Below are positions 55,807-63,595 of a DNA stretch of 64,000 nucleotides, piece after piece; position 1 is the stretch's first letter, and every line of letters starts with the position of its first letter. Below the pieces are notes generated by a model, which saw only the letters and a program-made list of their open reading frames with translations, had not been told where the DNA came from and searched no databases. The position numbers were made by a program, and so were the translations under genes. Source of the DNA: Pokkaliibacter sp. MBI-7 (GTDB lineage Bacteria > Pseudomonadota > Gammaproteobacteria > Pseudomonadales > Balneatricaceae); NCBI RefSeq assembly GCF_029846635.1, contig NZ_JARVTG010000001.1, positions 3,143,501 through 3,207,500 on the forward strand. Direction: 5' to 3'.

Positions 55807-57366
55807 ATGTTGAGTCGAGTATTGAGAGACAGGGGCTGTGCCCAGGGACGCCTGAAACATTCTGCGCTGGCACTGGCCGTCAGCACTGCGCTGTTTGGTA
55901 CGGGGGCTCAGGCCCAGAGCAATGCCGAGCAGGTCAGGGATCTGGAAGCGCGTATCGCCAAGCTGGAACAGCAGCTGCAGCAGGTCACTGCACTGGCGGT
56001 GCAGGCCAAGACCACCGCCAATGCAGCATCAACGACGGCCGAACAGGCCAGTTCTACTGCTTCACAGGCCAGCGCGACGGCCTCGCAGGTCAGTGCGTCA
56101 GCGCTGACTTCGACCAGAAAGGAAGTGGTGGATACGGCTAATTCCCTGGAATTTCATGCTTCGGCTCGTTCTGGTACCTCTACCAATGGTGATATGAAAA
56201 CGATCGAAGGGTCTGGCCCCTATATCACTCCGGCGGGTAGTTTGGGCGGGGCAGTGGGCCGCCTGGGTCTGGAGACTGATACCTATGTGGAAACGCAGCT
56301 GGTGAAAAATTTCACCAGTGATAGTGGCGGCTGGGCTCGTTACACGGTAATGATCGCCGACGGGGTCAACAGTAATAACGACTGGACCGGTGGTGACAAC
56401 GGCATCAACGTGCGTCAGGCAAATGTAGAAATGGGCAATTTACCCAGCCTTAAAGGGACCGCCTTTCAGGACGCGACGCTGTGGGCCGGTAAGCGCTTTG
56501 ACAAGAAAAATTTCGATATCCACTTCTATGACAGCGATATCGTCTTCCTCTCCGGCACCGGCGCCGGTTTCTACGACGCACAGGTCATGCCGGACTGGAA
56601 AACCAGTTTCTCGGTGTATGGCCGCGACTTCCTCGACAGCAACGATGAGGAAGGTAATGACATCAAGAGCTATATCGCCACCAGCAACAACTTCATCGGC
56701 AACTGGCAGGTCATGCTCAATGCCATGCGCGCCAAACACAATGATGATGGCGATAATGGTCGTGCAACTTCCGGCTATCACGGTTTACTGGCCTACCATG
56801 CGCCTAGCTTCTACGGCCTGAGTGACGGTTTTGCCAAAACTGGCGTGCTTTATGGTCATGGTCTCGGCGCCGAAGTCAAACGTCTGGGCGCGGTCGACAC
56901 CCTGCAGCATGATGCTGAAGCCGTGCGTGTTTTCACCTATGGCACCACCGACATCAACGACAACTGGAAAATTGCGCCGGCGCTGCTGGCGGAAACCAGC
57001 AAGAATCGCGTGAATGAGGGCGACAGCTATAAGTGGGCGTCCCTCAACCTGCGTCTGACGGATGCCCTCAGCGAGAACTTCGAGATGCAGTATGAAGGCA
57101 CCTACCAGTACATGAATCTGGACAGCACCTTCGCCAAGGCCAAGGGCGATTTCTACAAGCTGACCGTGGCGCCGACCTTCAAGCTGGATACTCAGGCAGG
57201 CTTCTTTGCCCGGCCAGAGATCCGTCTGTTCGGCACCTATATGGGCTGGGATAAGGATCTCAACCGCTTTACCTACGATGGCAGCCGCAGTACCGATTTC
57301 GGTAATACCGGCTTTACCGGCAGCAGCAAGTGGCTGGTCGGAACACAAATGGAGCTTTGGTTCTGA
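55807..57366 (+). CDS. Carbohydrate porin, LamB/ScrY (maltoporin) family
   Basis: 519 residues from ATG 55807 with AAGGAG 10 bp upstream. Signal peptide ends at GAQA|QS. Residues ~38-110 form a coiled coil (EQVRDLEARIAKLEQQLQQV) followed by an Ala/Ser/Thr-rich helical repeat, like the periplasmic coiled coil of the sucrose porin ScrY. The rest is an 18-strand maltoporin barrel: LEFHASARSGTSTNG, LGGAVGRLGLETDTYVETQL, WAGKRFDKKNFDIHFYDSD, and a C-terminal aromatic residue (QMELWF). Outer-membrane entry for the alpha-glucosides handled by the divergent module. Confidence 0.92.
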   Translation: MLSRVLRDRGCAQGRLKHSALALAVSTALFGTGAQAQSNAEQVRDLEARIAKLEQQLQQVTALAVQAKTTANAASTTAEQASSTASQASATASQVSASALTSTRKEVVDTANSLEFHASARSGTSTNGDMKTIEGSGPYITPAGSLGGAVGRLGLETDTYVETQLVKNFTSDSGGWARYTVMIADGVNSNNDWTGGDNGINVRQANVEMGNLPSLKGTAFQDATLWAGKRFDKKNFDIHFYDSDIVFLSGTGAGFYDAQVMPDWKTSFSVYGRDFLDSNDEEGNDIKSYIATSNNFIGNWQVMLNAMRAKHNDDGDNGRATSGYHGLLAYHAPSFYGLSDGFAKTGVLYGHGLGAEVKRLGAVDTLQHDAEAVRVFTYGTTDINDNWKIAPALLAETSKNRVNEGDSYKWASLNLRLTDALSENFEMQYEGTYQYMNLDSTFAKAKGDFYKLTVAPTFKLDTQAGFFARPEIRLFGTYMGWDKDLNRFTYDGSRSTDFGNTGFTGSSKWLVGTQMELWF

Positions 57367-57508
57367 GCGCTTGTGCCCACGTAGTGGCGACGGTGCGTCA
57401 GGGACACCGCAATTTCTGCGCGCTCTGAGGCACGGTGTCACGGCCGTTGCACCGGTCGCACAGCCGACGCGGCGGTAAACTGACGACTTCGTTTGATTCC
57501 TTCCCTTT

Positions 57509-57534
57509 AAGCAGCACCGCGGTGCTGCTTTTTT
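57509..57534 (+). terminator. Rho-independent terminator after the porin gene
   Basis: AAGCAGCACCGC paired with GGTGCTGCTT, followed by TTTTTT: a perfect intrinsic terminator about 140 bp after the porin stop codon. Confidence 0.9.
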
Positions 57535-57560
57535 CGTTCTGTCTGATCCTGAAAGGGTAT

Positions 57561-58217
57561 TCAGGCAAAGTCGGCAGGGCAGAGGATATCCATGGCTTCA
57601 CCGCTGGCAGGGTGCTGGAAACCCAGTCCTGCGGCATGAAGCAATAGCCGTGGGGCGGCTGCAAAGGCCTGCGGATGGGCATAGAACTCATCACCGAGGA
57701 TCGGATTACCCAGCGACTGCAGGTGCACCCGCAGCTGATGGGAACGACCGGTAATGGGGGTGAGCCTGAGCAGGCTGCTGTCAGCATCCTGTTGCAGCAG
57801 CTCATAGTGGGTCTGCGAAGGCTTGCCTAAGACAAAGCAGACTTTCTGCCGTGGGCGCCGTGGCCAGTCGCAGATCAGCGGCAAATCCACCCTACCTTGT
57901 GGCTGTCGCAGTGCCCCCCATACCCGGGCGACATAATGCTTGCGGGTGCGACGCAGCTCAAACTGGCGCTTGAGGGCGCGCTCCGCTTCCTTGTGCAGGG
58001 CAATCAGCATGATACCGCTGGTGGACATATCCAGCCGGTGCACGGCCTGCGCCTCGGCATGCTCCTGCCACACCCGGGTCATCACACTGTCCTGATGGCT
58101 GGGCAGGCGACCGGGCACCGACAGCAGGCCGCTGGGTTTGTTAATGACCAGCAGATGCTCATCGGCATAGAGCGTGTCCAGCCAGGGTGTTAGTGGTGGG
58201 GTGTAGGTCAGATACAT
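57561..58217 (-). CDS. rluA: Dual-specificity pseudouridine synthase RluA (23S rRNA / tRNA)
   Basis: 218 residues (E. coli RluA is 219). It makes pseudouridine 746 in 23S rRNA and 32 in some tRNAs. Catalytic HRLDMSTSG with D63; VINKPSGLLSVPGR, DLPLICDWPRRPRQKVCF, PITGRSHQLRVHL and GNPILGDEFYA match E. coli RluA closely. MYLTYTPPLTPWL is taken as the start because it aligns with the E. coli N-terminus; an ATG at 58253 would add 12 residues. Confidence 0.95.
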   Translation of the reverse strand: MYLTYTPPLTPWLDTLYADEHLLVINKPSGLLSVPGRLPSHQDSVMTRVWQEHAEAQAVHRLDMSTSGIMLIALHKEAERALKRQFELRRTRKHYVARVWGALRQPQGRVDLPLICDWPRRPRQKVCFVLGKPSQTHYELLQQDADSSLLRLTPITGRSHQLRVHLQSLGNPILGDEFYAHPQAFAAAPRLLLHAAGLGFQHPASGEAMDILCPADFA

Positions 58218-58319
58218 AAAGGCATAGGGTGCGGCGGTAAAGGGGGCGCCCATGATGCAGCAATCGCTGCGGTGTGAAAAGTCAGCGGCGGTGCCTGCGA
58301 CAGAATGGCTACAGGAGCC

Positions 58320-58351
58320 AGAAAAGGCAGACCCCGCTGATGCGGGGTCTG
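58320..58351 (-). terminator. Rho-independent terminator of the chemoreceptor gene
   Basis: Perfect 10-bp stem CAGACCCCGC / GCGGGGTCTG with a 4-base loop (58328-58351). On the minus strand it is followed by CCTTTTCT, a short U-rich tract, 35 bp past the chemoreceptor stop codon. Confidence 0.75.
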
Positions 58352-58385
58352 GAGGTGAGCGTTAGCCGGGTGGCGAATAGGGTTA

Positions 58386-60272
58386 TCAGGCGCTGACGCG
58401 GAAGCGCTGCGATGTGCTGTTGAGGGAGTCCACCTGATCGGCCAGCATATGGGTCTGTTCGTCCAGCGTATGACGCAGGGTCTTGGTCTCGCTGGTGTGG
58501 ATATTGATGTGTTCCATCTTGCTGGCGATATCTTCGGTGGTAGCCGAAATCTGCTCGACCGCAACCACTACCTGATCCATCTCTGCGGTCAGGGTGCCGA
58601 TGGCGTGGGTAATGCCGCTGATGGCATCGGCCACCTGACTGGCATTGTGTTCGCCTTCGGCGGCCATGCTCAGGCCGCTTTCCATCAGTTTGCCCATTTC
58701 CCGCGTCTGCTGGTTGAACTCGCCGATGATGTTACCGATATTGGCCGTGGCCGAGACGGTTTTCTGCGCCAGAGAGCGGACTTCGTCAGCCACCACCGAG
58801 AAACCGCGCCCTGCATCGCCGGCACGGGCTGCTTCGATGGCAGCGTTGAGTGCCAGCAGGTTGGTCTGGTCTGCCAGACTGTTGATCACATCAATAATGC
58901 TGGTGACCTTGCCACTGGACTGGCTCAGCAGTTCCACCTGATTGTGGGTGTTCTGTATCAGCTGCGACAGTTGCTTCATCGAGTCAACGCTGTTGGCGAT
59001 AACCTGTGATCCGGCCAGTGCCGACTCATTGGCTTCCTGGGTGGCATTGCTGACATCGGAGGTGCGGCGTGCCACTTCATTGACCGTGGCAGAAATCTGC
59101 TGGGCGGCAGAGGCGGCCTGTTCGGTCTGCATTTCCACCTGCTGGCTGTTGTCACCCAGATGGCTCATGGCGGTGCTCAGATGCTGGTGCAGCTGCATCA
59201 GATTTTTGTTGCCATTGACCACCTGCTGGATCAGGCCAGACATGTCACGAATCATGCGGTTGGCGGCTTCGCCCAGCTGGTTGAATTCATCGCGGCGGTT
59301 GCTGGTCAGGCTCAGTGAGCCGGTCAGATCACCTTCAGCCACTTTCGACAGCAGCTGCATGACTTTATTCAGCTGACGCACCAGCGTGCTGGAAACCTGA
59401 TTGAGGGTGAACAGCAGGAACACGGCAACGGCGATGGACATCCCCAGCATCAGCCAGGTGGAGGACTGCTTGGCTGATTCAGCCTGTTGGGTGGTAGTGG
59501 CGATGATGCCGGTGCGCACCGATTCATTCTGCTGCTCGATAGCTTGCTTCAGCGCTTCACCAGAGCTTTGCAGCTGGCTTTCCATGTCGCGCAGCTGACC
59601 AATGGTCTGATCAACCTGATTAAATACCCCTTCGTATTCCTTCACTGCCTTGCCGATCAGGGTATCTTCCCACTGCAGGTCCTTGACCTTCTTGTTCAGT
59701 TCTGCAACAGCCTTTTTGGTCTGTTCGGCAAAGGTCTGGTTGAGTGTCGAAAGGTAGTCGCGCTGGTTGTTGATGGCCGCTTCGATGTCGTCCTTGATCA
59801 GACTGAGGGAAATTTTATTCAGGCCTTCAGAGGCGGTAGCCAGGGTTTTGCGCTGCCCGTCAAAAGGCGTCATACCCAGGGTCTGTTTGGTCTGCAGCCA
59901 CTGTCCGCGCAGAGCAGCATAGCTGTCGACACCCTGCTTGATCGTGCTGGCGGCACTCTGAATGCCATCGTCATGCAGGTCAGAGGCTTTGTTGACCAGA
60001 TTGCTGGCGGAGTTGACCAGACTTTGCAGCTGATCCTGATAGGCGCTGGCATTGTCGGGAGTCAGGGTATCGCTCTGTGTTTCAATCTGCAGCCACTCAT
60101 TGAGCAATTGCAGCGAAGCACTTTCGTAAAGGGTTGCTTCCTGTCGGGACTGGAAGGAGGAGGAAACTTTGTTAAGGCCCCAGAAAGCGGAAATCGCCAT
60201 CAATGCCAGGCCTACCAGAGTAACGGAAATCAGAAGCCAGAATTTCTGCTTCCAGGACAAGGACAACAGCAC
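58386..60272 (-). CDS. Methyl-accepting chemotaxis protein
   Basis: 628 residues from a GTG start with AAGGAGAG 8 bp upstream. TM1 at ~11-32, a ~240-residue helical periplasmic domain (size and helicity suggest the helical-bimodular HBM type), TM2 at ~272-296, HAMP, and a cytoplasmic signalling domain with the conserved hairpin tip DQTNLLALNAAIEAARAGDAGRGFSVVADEVRSLA. It relays ligand binding to CheA/CheW. The ligand is unknown. Monocistronic, with its own terminator. The 60273-60609 gap upstream presumably holds its promoter; nothing else is recognised there. Confidence 0.94.
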   Translation of the reverse strand: MLLSLSWKQKFWLLISVTLVGLALMAISAFWGLNKVSSSFQSRQEATLYESASLQLLNEWLQIETQSDTLTPDNASAYQDQLQSLVNSASNLVNKASDLHDDGIQSAASTIKQGVDSYAALRGQWLQTKQTLGMTPFDGQRKTLATASEGLNKISLSLIKDDIEAAINNQRDYLSTLNQTFAEQTKKAVAELNKKVKDLQWEDTLIGKAVKEYEGVFNQVDQTIGQLRDMESQLQSSGEALKQAIEQQNESVRTGIIATTTQQAESAKQSSTWLMLGMSIAVAVFLLFTLNQVSSTLVRQLNKVMQLLSKVAEGDLTGSLSLTSNRRDEFNQLGEAANRMIRDMSGLIQQVVNGNKNLMQLHQHLSTAMSHLGDNSQQVEMQTEQAASAAQQISATVNEVARRTSDVSNATQEANESALAGSQVIANSVDSMKQLSQLIQNTHNQVELLSQSSGKVTSIIDVINSLADQTNLLALNAAIEAARAGDAGRGFSVVADEVRSLAQKTVSATANIGNIIGEFNQQTREMGKLMESGLSMAAEGEHNASQVADAISGITHAIGTLTAEMDQVVVAVEQISATTEDIASKMEHINIHTSETKTLRHTLDEQTHMLADQVDSLNSTSQRFRVSA

Positions 60273-60609
60273 CTGCGTCTCTCCTTTTTACATTGTTATA
60301 TGAGGACGGTTTTATCCCGGGCGACGCCTTTTATCAGCGTTGACAACCCCTCAGCACACGGTCCGGGCATAGGAAACAGTGCGGCTGCGAGGCGTTATTA
60401 ACTAATAGAAGATCAGCAACCCAAAGTACAGCCAGTTTCTGAATCGATTTCAGTGGCAGCGTCCCGCATGTGGCATCAAGCAAGCTTTTTAGTTATGAGG
60501 CTGTCTGGCCATCATAGCCAATCCAGTGGCGTTATAAATACTTATTGTGTCGCCAGAATACTGTTTGTAATAAGGTTTTTCACATTTTATCCATCTTTCA
60601 GCGGGCTGC

Positions 60610-61173
60610 TCAGCGTGCTGGCAGTGCTGCATTGTTAGACGTCAGATGGTGATAGAGCGCGGTGACGGACAGTGGCGTGCGGCCAAACAGTGCAGGCTGT
60701 AGCAGCCCTGCGCGGCTGCAGGCATCCAGCACAAAACGCTGGGTGTCGGTGAGTGTGACGGCCTGTTGCAGCAGCAGGGTATCCAGCGCCTGTTGCAGTA
60801 CCGCCTCAAACTGCACGAACAGCTCGCGCGCGGTGTCCTCCATTTTGTGCTGCTCGCCCAGCATGATGCGATAAATGGCCAGCCGCTCGGCGCTGTCCGC
60901 CCACCATTGCCACAGGGCCAGCCAGGTTTCCAGCCAGTTGTTCCCGCTCAGGGCATGTTCCTGCAGGGCGTCGCGGCTGTGTTCGCTGACCTGTTCCAGC
61001 ACCGATGCCCACAGCACCTGCTTGGTGGGAAAGTTGCTGTACACCGTCGGTTTCGACACGGCAGCGGTCTGTACCACCAGATCAATACTGGTGCCCTGAT
61101 AGCCCAGCTCGGCGAACAGGCTCTGCGCCGTATCAATAATGTGTTGTCGTTTGGAGGGACGTCCGCGGGCCAT
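60610..61173 (-). CDS. TetR-family regulator, likely repressor of the adjacent trpBA
   Basis: 187 residues. HTH: ARGRPSKRQHIIDTAQSLFAELGYQGTSIDLVVQTAAVSKPTVYSNFPTKQVLWASVL (~2-60), then a helical ligand domain of the AcrR/TetR_C type (LYRIMLGEQ, FVQFEAVLQQALDTLL). It is divergent from trpB across a 147-bp gap with a large palindrome, so it very probably controls trpBA. This differs from the LysR-type TrpI control of Pseudomonas trpBA. Confidence 0.9.
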   Translation of the reverse strand: MARGRPSKRQHIIDTAQSLFAELGYQGTSIDLVVQTAAVSKPTVYSNFPTKQVLWASVLEQVSEHSRDALQEHALSGNNWLETWLALWQWWADSAERLAIYRIMLGEQHKMEDTARELFVQFEAVLQQALDTLLLQQAVTLTDTQRFVLDACSRAGLLQPALFGRTPLSVTALYHHLTSNNAALPAR

Positions 61174-61269
61174 GGCTTACCTAAATGTGCTGAGTGACGG
61201 CTGGAGCACGGCGCTGTTGCCATCCTGAGCAAAAATTAGCCGAGGAGAGGCTTGACGGCCAGCCACGGG

Positions 61270-61307
61270 CTAATTATTTTAACTAAACGGTGTAGTTAAA
61301 TAATTAG
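61270..61307. promoter_or_regulatory. Large palindromic operator upstream of trpBA (TetR type)
   Basis: CTAATTATTTTAACTA (61270-61285), spacer AACGGTG, then TAGTTAAATAATTAG (61293-61307): the arms are complementary over 15 positions with a single extra T in the left one. It ends 13 bp before the trpB start and probably covers the promoter. AACTAAACGGTGTAGTT in the centre resembles operators of AcrR/TetR-like repressors. Binding by the divergent TetR is inferred from position. Confidence 0.8.
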
Positions 61308-61320
61308 CGGGGATCAGGTC

Positions 61321-62595
61321 ATGATGAGTGACAACGGCTACTACGGTCAATATGGCGGCAGCTATATCCCGGAAATCCTGTATACCAGCCAGCAGCAGGT
61401 GCAGCAGGCCTTTGACGAGGCCCGCAACGATCCGGCCTTTATTCAGGCGCTGGAGCAGCAGTGGCAGCAATACTCTGGCCGGCCGACCCCGTTAACCTTC
61501 TGTGCCAACCTTACTGAGCATTTTGGTGGTGCGCAGATTTACCTCAAGCGCGAGGATCTCAATCACAGCGGCGCCCATAAGATGAATAACGTCATCGGGC
61601 AGGGGTTGCTGGTCAAACGCATGGGCAAGAAGCGGGTGATTGCCGAAACCGGCGCCGGTCAGCATGGCATTGCCACCGCACTGGTGGCAGCGCGACTGGG
61701 GCTGGAATGCACCATTTACATGGGCGCCAAAGACGTGGCGCGGCAATATCCCAATGTGTTCTGGATGCGTCAGCTGGGCGCCACGGTGATTCCGGTAACC
61801 ACTGGTTCGCAGACGCTGCGCGATGCGCTGGATGAGGCGCTGCGTGACTGGTCCGGCAGCTATGCCGACAGTCACTATCTGATCGGTACCTCCTGTGGCT
61901 GCGCGCCGTTCCCGGAGATGGTGTCGTTCTTCCAGTCAGTGATCGGCCGCGAAGTCAGGCAGCAGAGTCTGGCCCAGTTCGGCGCGCTGCCGGACCGGCT
62001 GTATGCCTGCGTCGGTGGTGGCTCCAATGCCTGTGGACTGTTCCTGCCCTTTATGGATGAGGCACAGGTGGAAAAAGTCGGTGTTGAAGCGGGTGGCAAA
62101 GGCATGGCGCTCGGTGAGCACTCCATTCGCCTGTCCCATGATCTGGGCCAGCCGGGGATCGCCCAGGGTTTTGCCAGCATCTTCCTGCAGGATGATCAGG
62201 GTCAGCTACAGGAGACCCACTCCATCGCTGCCGGTCTGGACTATGTCGGGGTCTCTCCGATCATCGCCCATCTGGCGGAGCAGGGGCAGCTGCGCATGAC
62301 CTATGCCAGCGATCAGGAAGTGGTGGACGCCTGCACCCTGCTGCTGAAGAAGGAAGGCATCATTCCCGCACTGGAGTCGTCCCATGCGCTGGCCGCCGCA
62401 TTCCGCGAGGCAGGCACGCTGTCACCGCAGCAGCGTATCGTTATCAACCTGTCCGGGCGCGGTGACAAGGACATCTTCAACGTTGCCCGGGCGGTACAGG
62501 ATGCCGAGTTTCCGCAGTTCCTGCGCAGTTACCTGAGCGAATATCCGGACAATCTGCAACTGGCCAGTGATGCCGGGCAGGGGAGGGCAGTGTGA
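61321..62595 (+). CDS. trpB: Tryptophan synthase beta chain
   Basis: 424 residues, somewhat longer than the usual ~400. PLP enzyme condensing indole and serine to tryptophan. PLP lysine K87 in LNHSGAHKMNN, catalytic E109 in AETGAGQHGIATA, phosphate-binding loop GGGSNACG, and YDYVGVSP-type segment (AAGLDYVGVSP). N-terminal YYGQYGGSYIPEIL is a variant of the usual FGxFGGxYVPE. ATGs at 61321 and 61324 are both possible. Its stop overlaps the trpA start (TGATG). The rest of the trp pathway is not in the window. Confidence 0.94.
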   Translation: MMSDNGYYGQYGGSYIPEILYTSQQQVQQAFDEARNDPAFIQALEQQWQQYSGRPTPLTFCANLTEHFGGAQIYLKREDLNHSGAHKMNNVIGQGLLVKRMGKKRVIAETGAGQHGIATALVAARLGLECTIYMGAKDVARQYPNVFWMRQLGATVIPVTTGSQTLRDALDEALRDWSGSYADSHYLIGTSCGCAPFPEMVSFFQSVIGREVRQQSLAQFGALPDRLYACVGGGSNACGLFLPFMDEAQVEKVGVEAGGKGMALGEHSIRLSHDLGQPGIAQGFASIFLQDDQGQLQETHSIAAGLDYVGVSPIIAHLAEQGQLRMTYASDQEVVDACTLLLKKEGIIPALESSHALAAAFREAGTLSPQQRIVINLSGRGDKDIFNVARAVQDAEFPQFLRSYLSEYPDNLQLASDAGQGRAV

Positions 62596-63389
62596 TGTCG
62601 ACACTCAGCGAATTTATCCGGGCACGGTCACAGGCGCAGCAGACGTCCGAGCGTCTGCCTCTGCTGGCCATGACCCATGTGATCTACGGCTACCCGACGG
62701 TGGAAGCCAGTCTGGCATGGATGCGCCGCCTGCTGGAGCAGGGTATCGAGCTGCTGGAAGTGCAGTTTCCCTTTTCTGATCCGGTAGCGGACGGCCCGAC
62801 CATTGTTGCCGCCTGTCACCGGGCCGTGGAGAACCAGCCGCAGATGGGCGACTGCCTGCAGCAGCTTGGGCAGCTGCAGCGCGACTTTCCCCGCTCGCGC
62901 ATCCTGCTGATGGGCTATCTCAACCCGTTTTACCGCTTCGGGTTGACCCGGCTGGTACAGGATGCAGCAGCTCAGGGCATTGCCGGGCTGATCATTCCTG
63001 ATCTGCCGATGGAGCGGGCGGGTCAGTTCCGACGGGATTGTGCCGGGCATGGCGTGGAGCCCATCTGGCTGGTCACACCGGCTACACCCGCTGAGCGACT
63101 GGCCAGCATCGCCCGTCAGGCCACGGGCATGCTCTATTGCGTCAGCCGCTCCGGAGTGACCGGGCAAAAGGACGGAGCACAGCAGGCACTGGCCGAGTAT
63201 CTGTCCACCATTCGCCAGCATACCGACGCGCCACTGGCGGTGGGGTTCGGCATTCGTCGCCGGGAGCAGGTGGAAGCGCTGGTGGGGCAGGCGGATATCG
63301 CCATTGTTGGCTCGGCCTTGCTGGAAGCCTATAACGCCGGTGGGCAGGAAGCCGGGCTGGCGCTGCTGGCCAGTCTGGGAATGATCTGA
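62595..63389 (+). CDS. trpA: Tryptophan synthase alpha chain (divergent signature)
   Basis: 264 residues. TIM-barrel enzyme cleaving indole-3-glycerol phosphate to indole and G3P. Catalytic Glu (E55, equivalent to E49 of Salmonella) and Asp (D66, equivalent to D60) are present in LEVQFPFSDPVADGP, but Gly51 of the PROSITE-type signature (E-[LIVM]-G) is replaced by Gln. Loop 6 VSRSGVTG and the phosphate sites VGFGI and VGSAL are retained. The N-terminal barrel is otherwise divergent from enterobacterial TrpA. Probably active, but it may be a specialised or second copy. Confidence 0.92.
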   Translation: MSTLSEFIRARSQAQQTSERLPLLAMTHVIYGYPTVEASLAWMRRLLEQGIELLEVQFPFSDPVADGPTIVAACHRAVENQPQMGDCLQQLGQLQRDFPRSRILLMGYLNPFYRFGLTRLVQDAAAQGIAGLIIPDLPMERAGQFRRDCAGHGVEPIWLVTPATPAERLASIARQATGMLYCVSRSGVTGQKDGAQQALAEYLSTIRQHTDAPLAVGFGIRRREQVEALVGQADIAIVGSALLEAYNAGGQEAGLALLASLGMI

Positions 63390-63400
63390 CAACCGAGCAA

Positions 63401-63428
63401 CTGACGTCAGCCATTTGGCTGACGTCAG
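63401..63428. terminator. 12-bp perfect stem-loop after trpA
   Basis: CTGACGTCAGCC, loop ATTT, GGCTGACGTCAG, 11 bp after the trpA stop codon. There is no strong U-tract, but position and stem fit a transcript end or RNA-stabilising hairpin. Confidence 0.55.
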
Positions 63429-63442
63429 TCGTCGCTATTGCT

Positions 63443-63588
63443 TAGCAGGTCGTTGAAAATCTATCTGCGTTGCCGAATACCGCGTCAAAAACAGGCTCAA
63501 AATGCTCATTTAGTTCACTAAACTCCGCTTTTTCGCCTGTTTTTTCCTTGTCTCGACTGCCTCGATAACGTTTTTCAACAGCCTGTTA
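63443..63588. repeat. 146-bp full-length palindromic element (MITE-like)
   Basis: The ends TAGCAGGTCGTTGAAAA and, inverted, TAACAGGCTGTTGAAAAA match at 14 of 17 positions. Inner arms AAAAACAGGC (63487) and GCCTGTTTTT (63535), and the central TTTAGT-TC-ACTAAA (63509-63522), are all centred on the same point, 63515.5. The whole element can fold as one hairpin. It contains no gene. I recall similar intergenic elements in Pseudomonas and related marine gammaproteobacteria. Confidence 0.75.
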
Positions 63589-63595
63589 GACCGAG

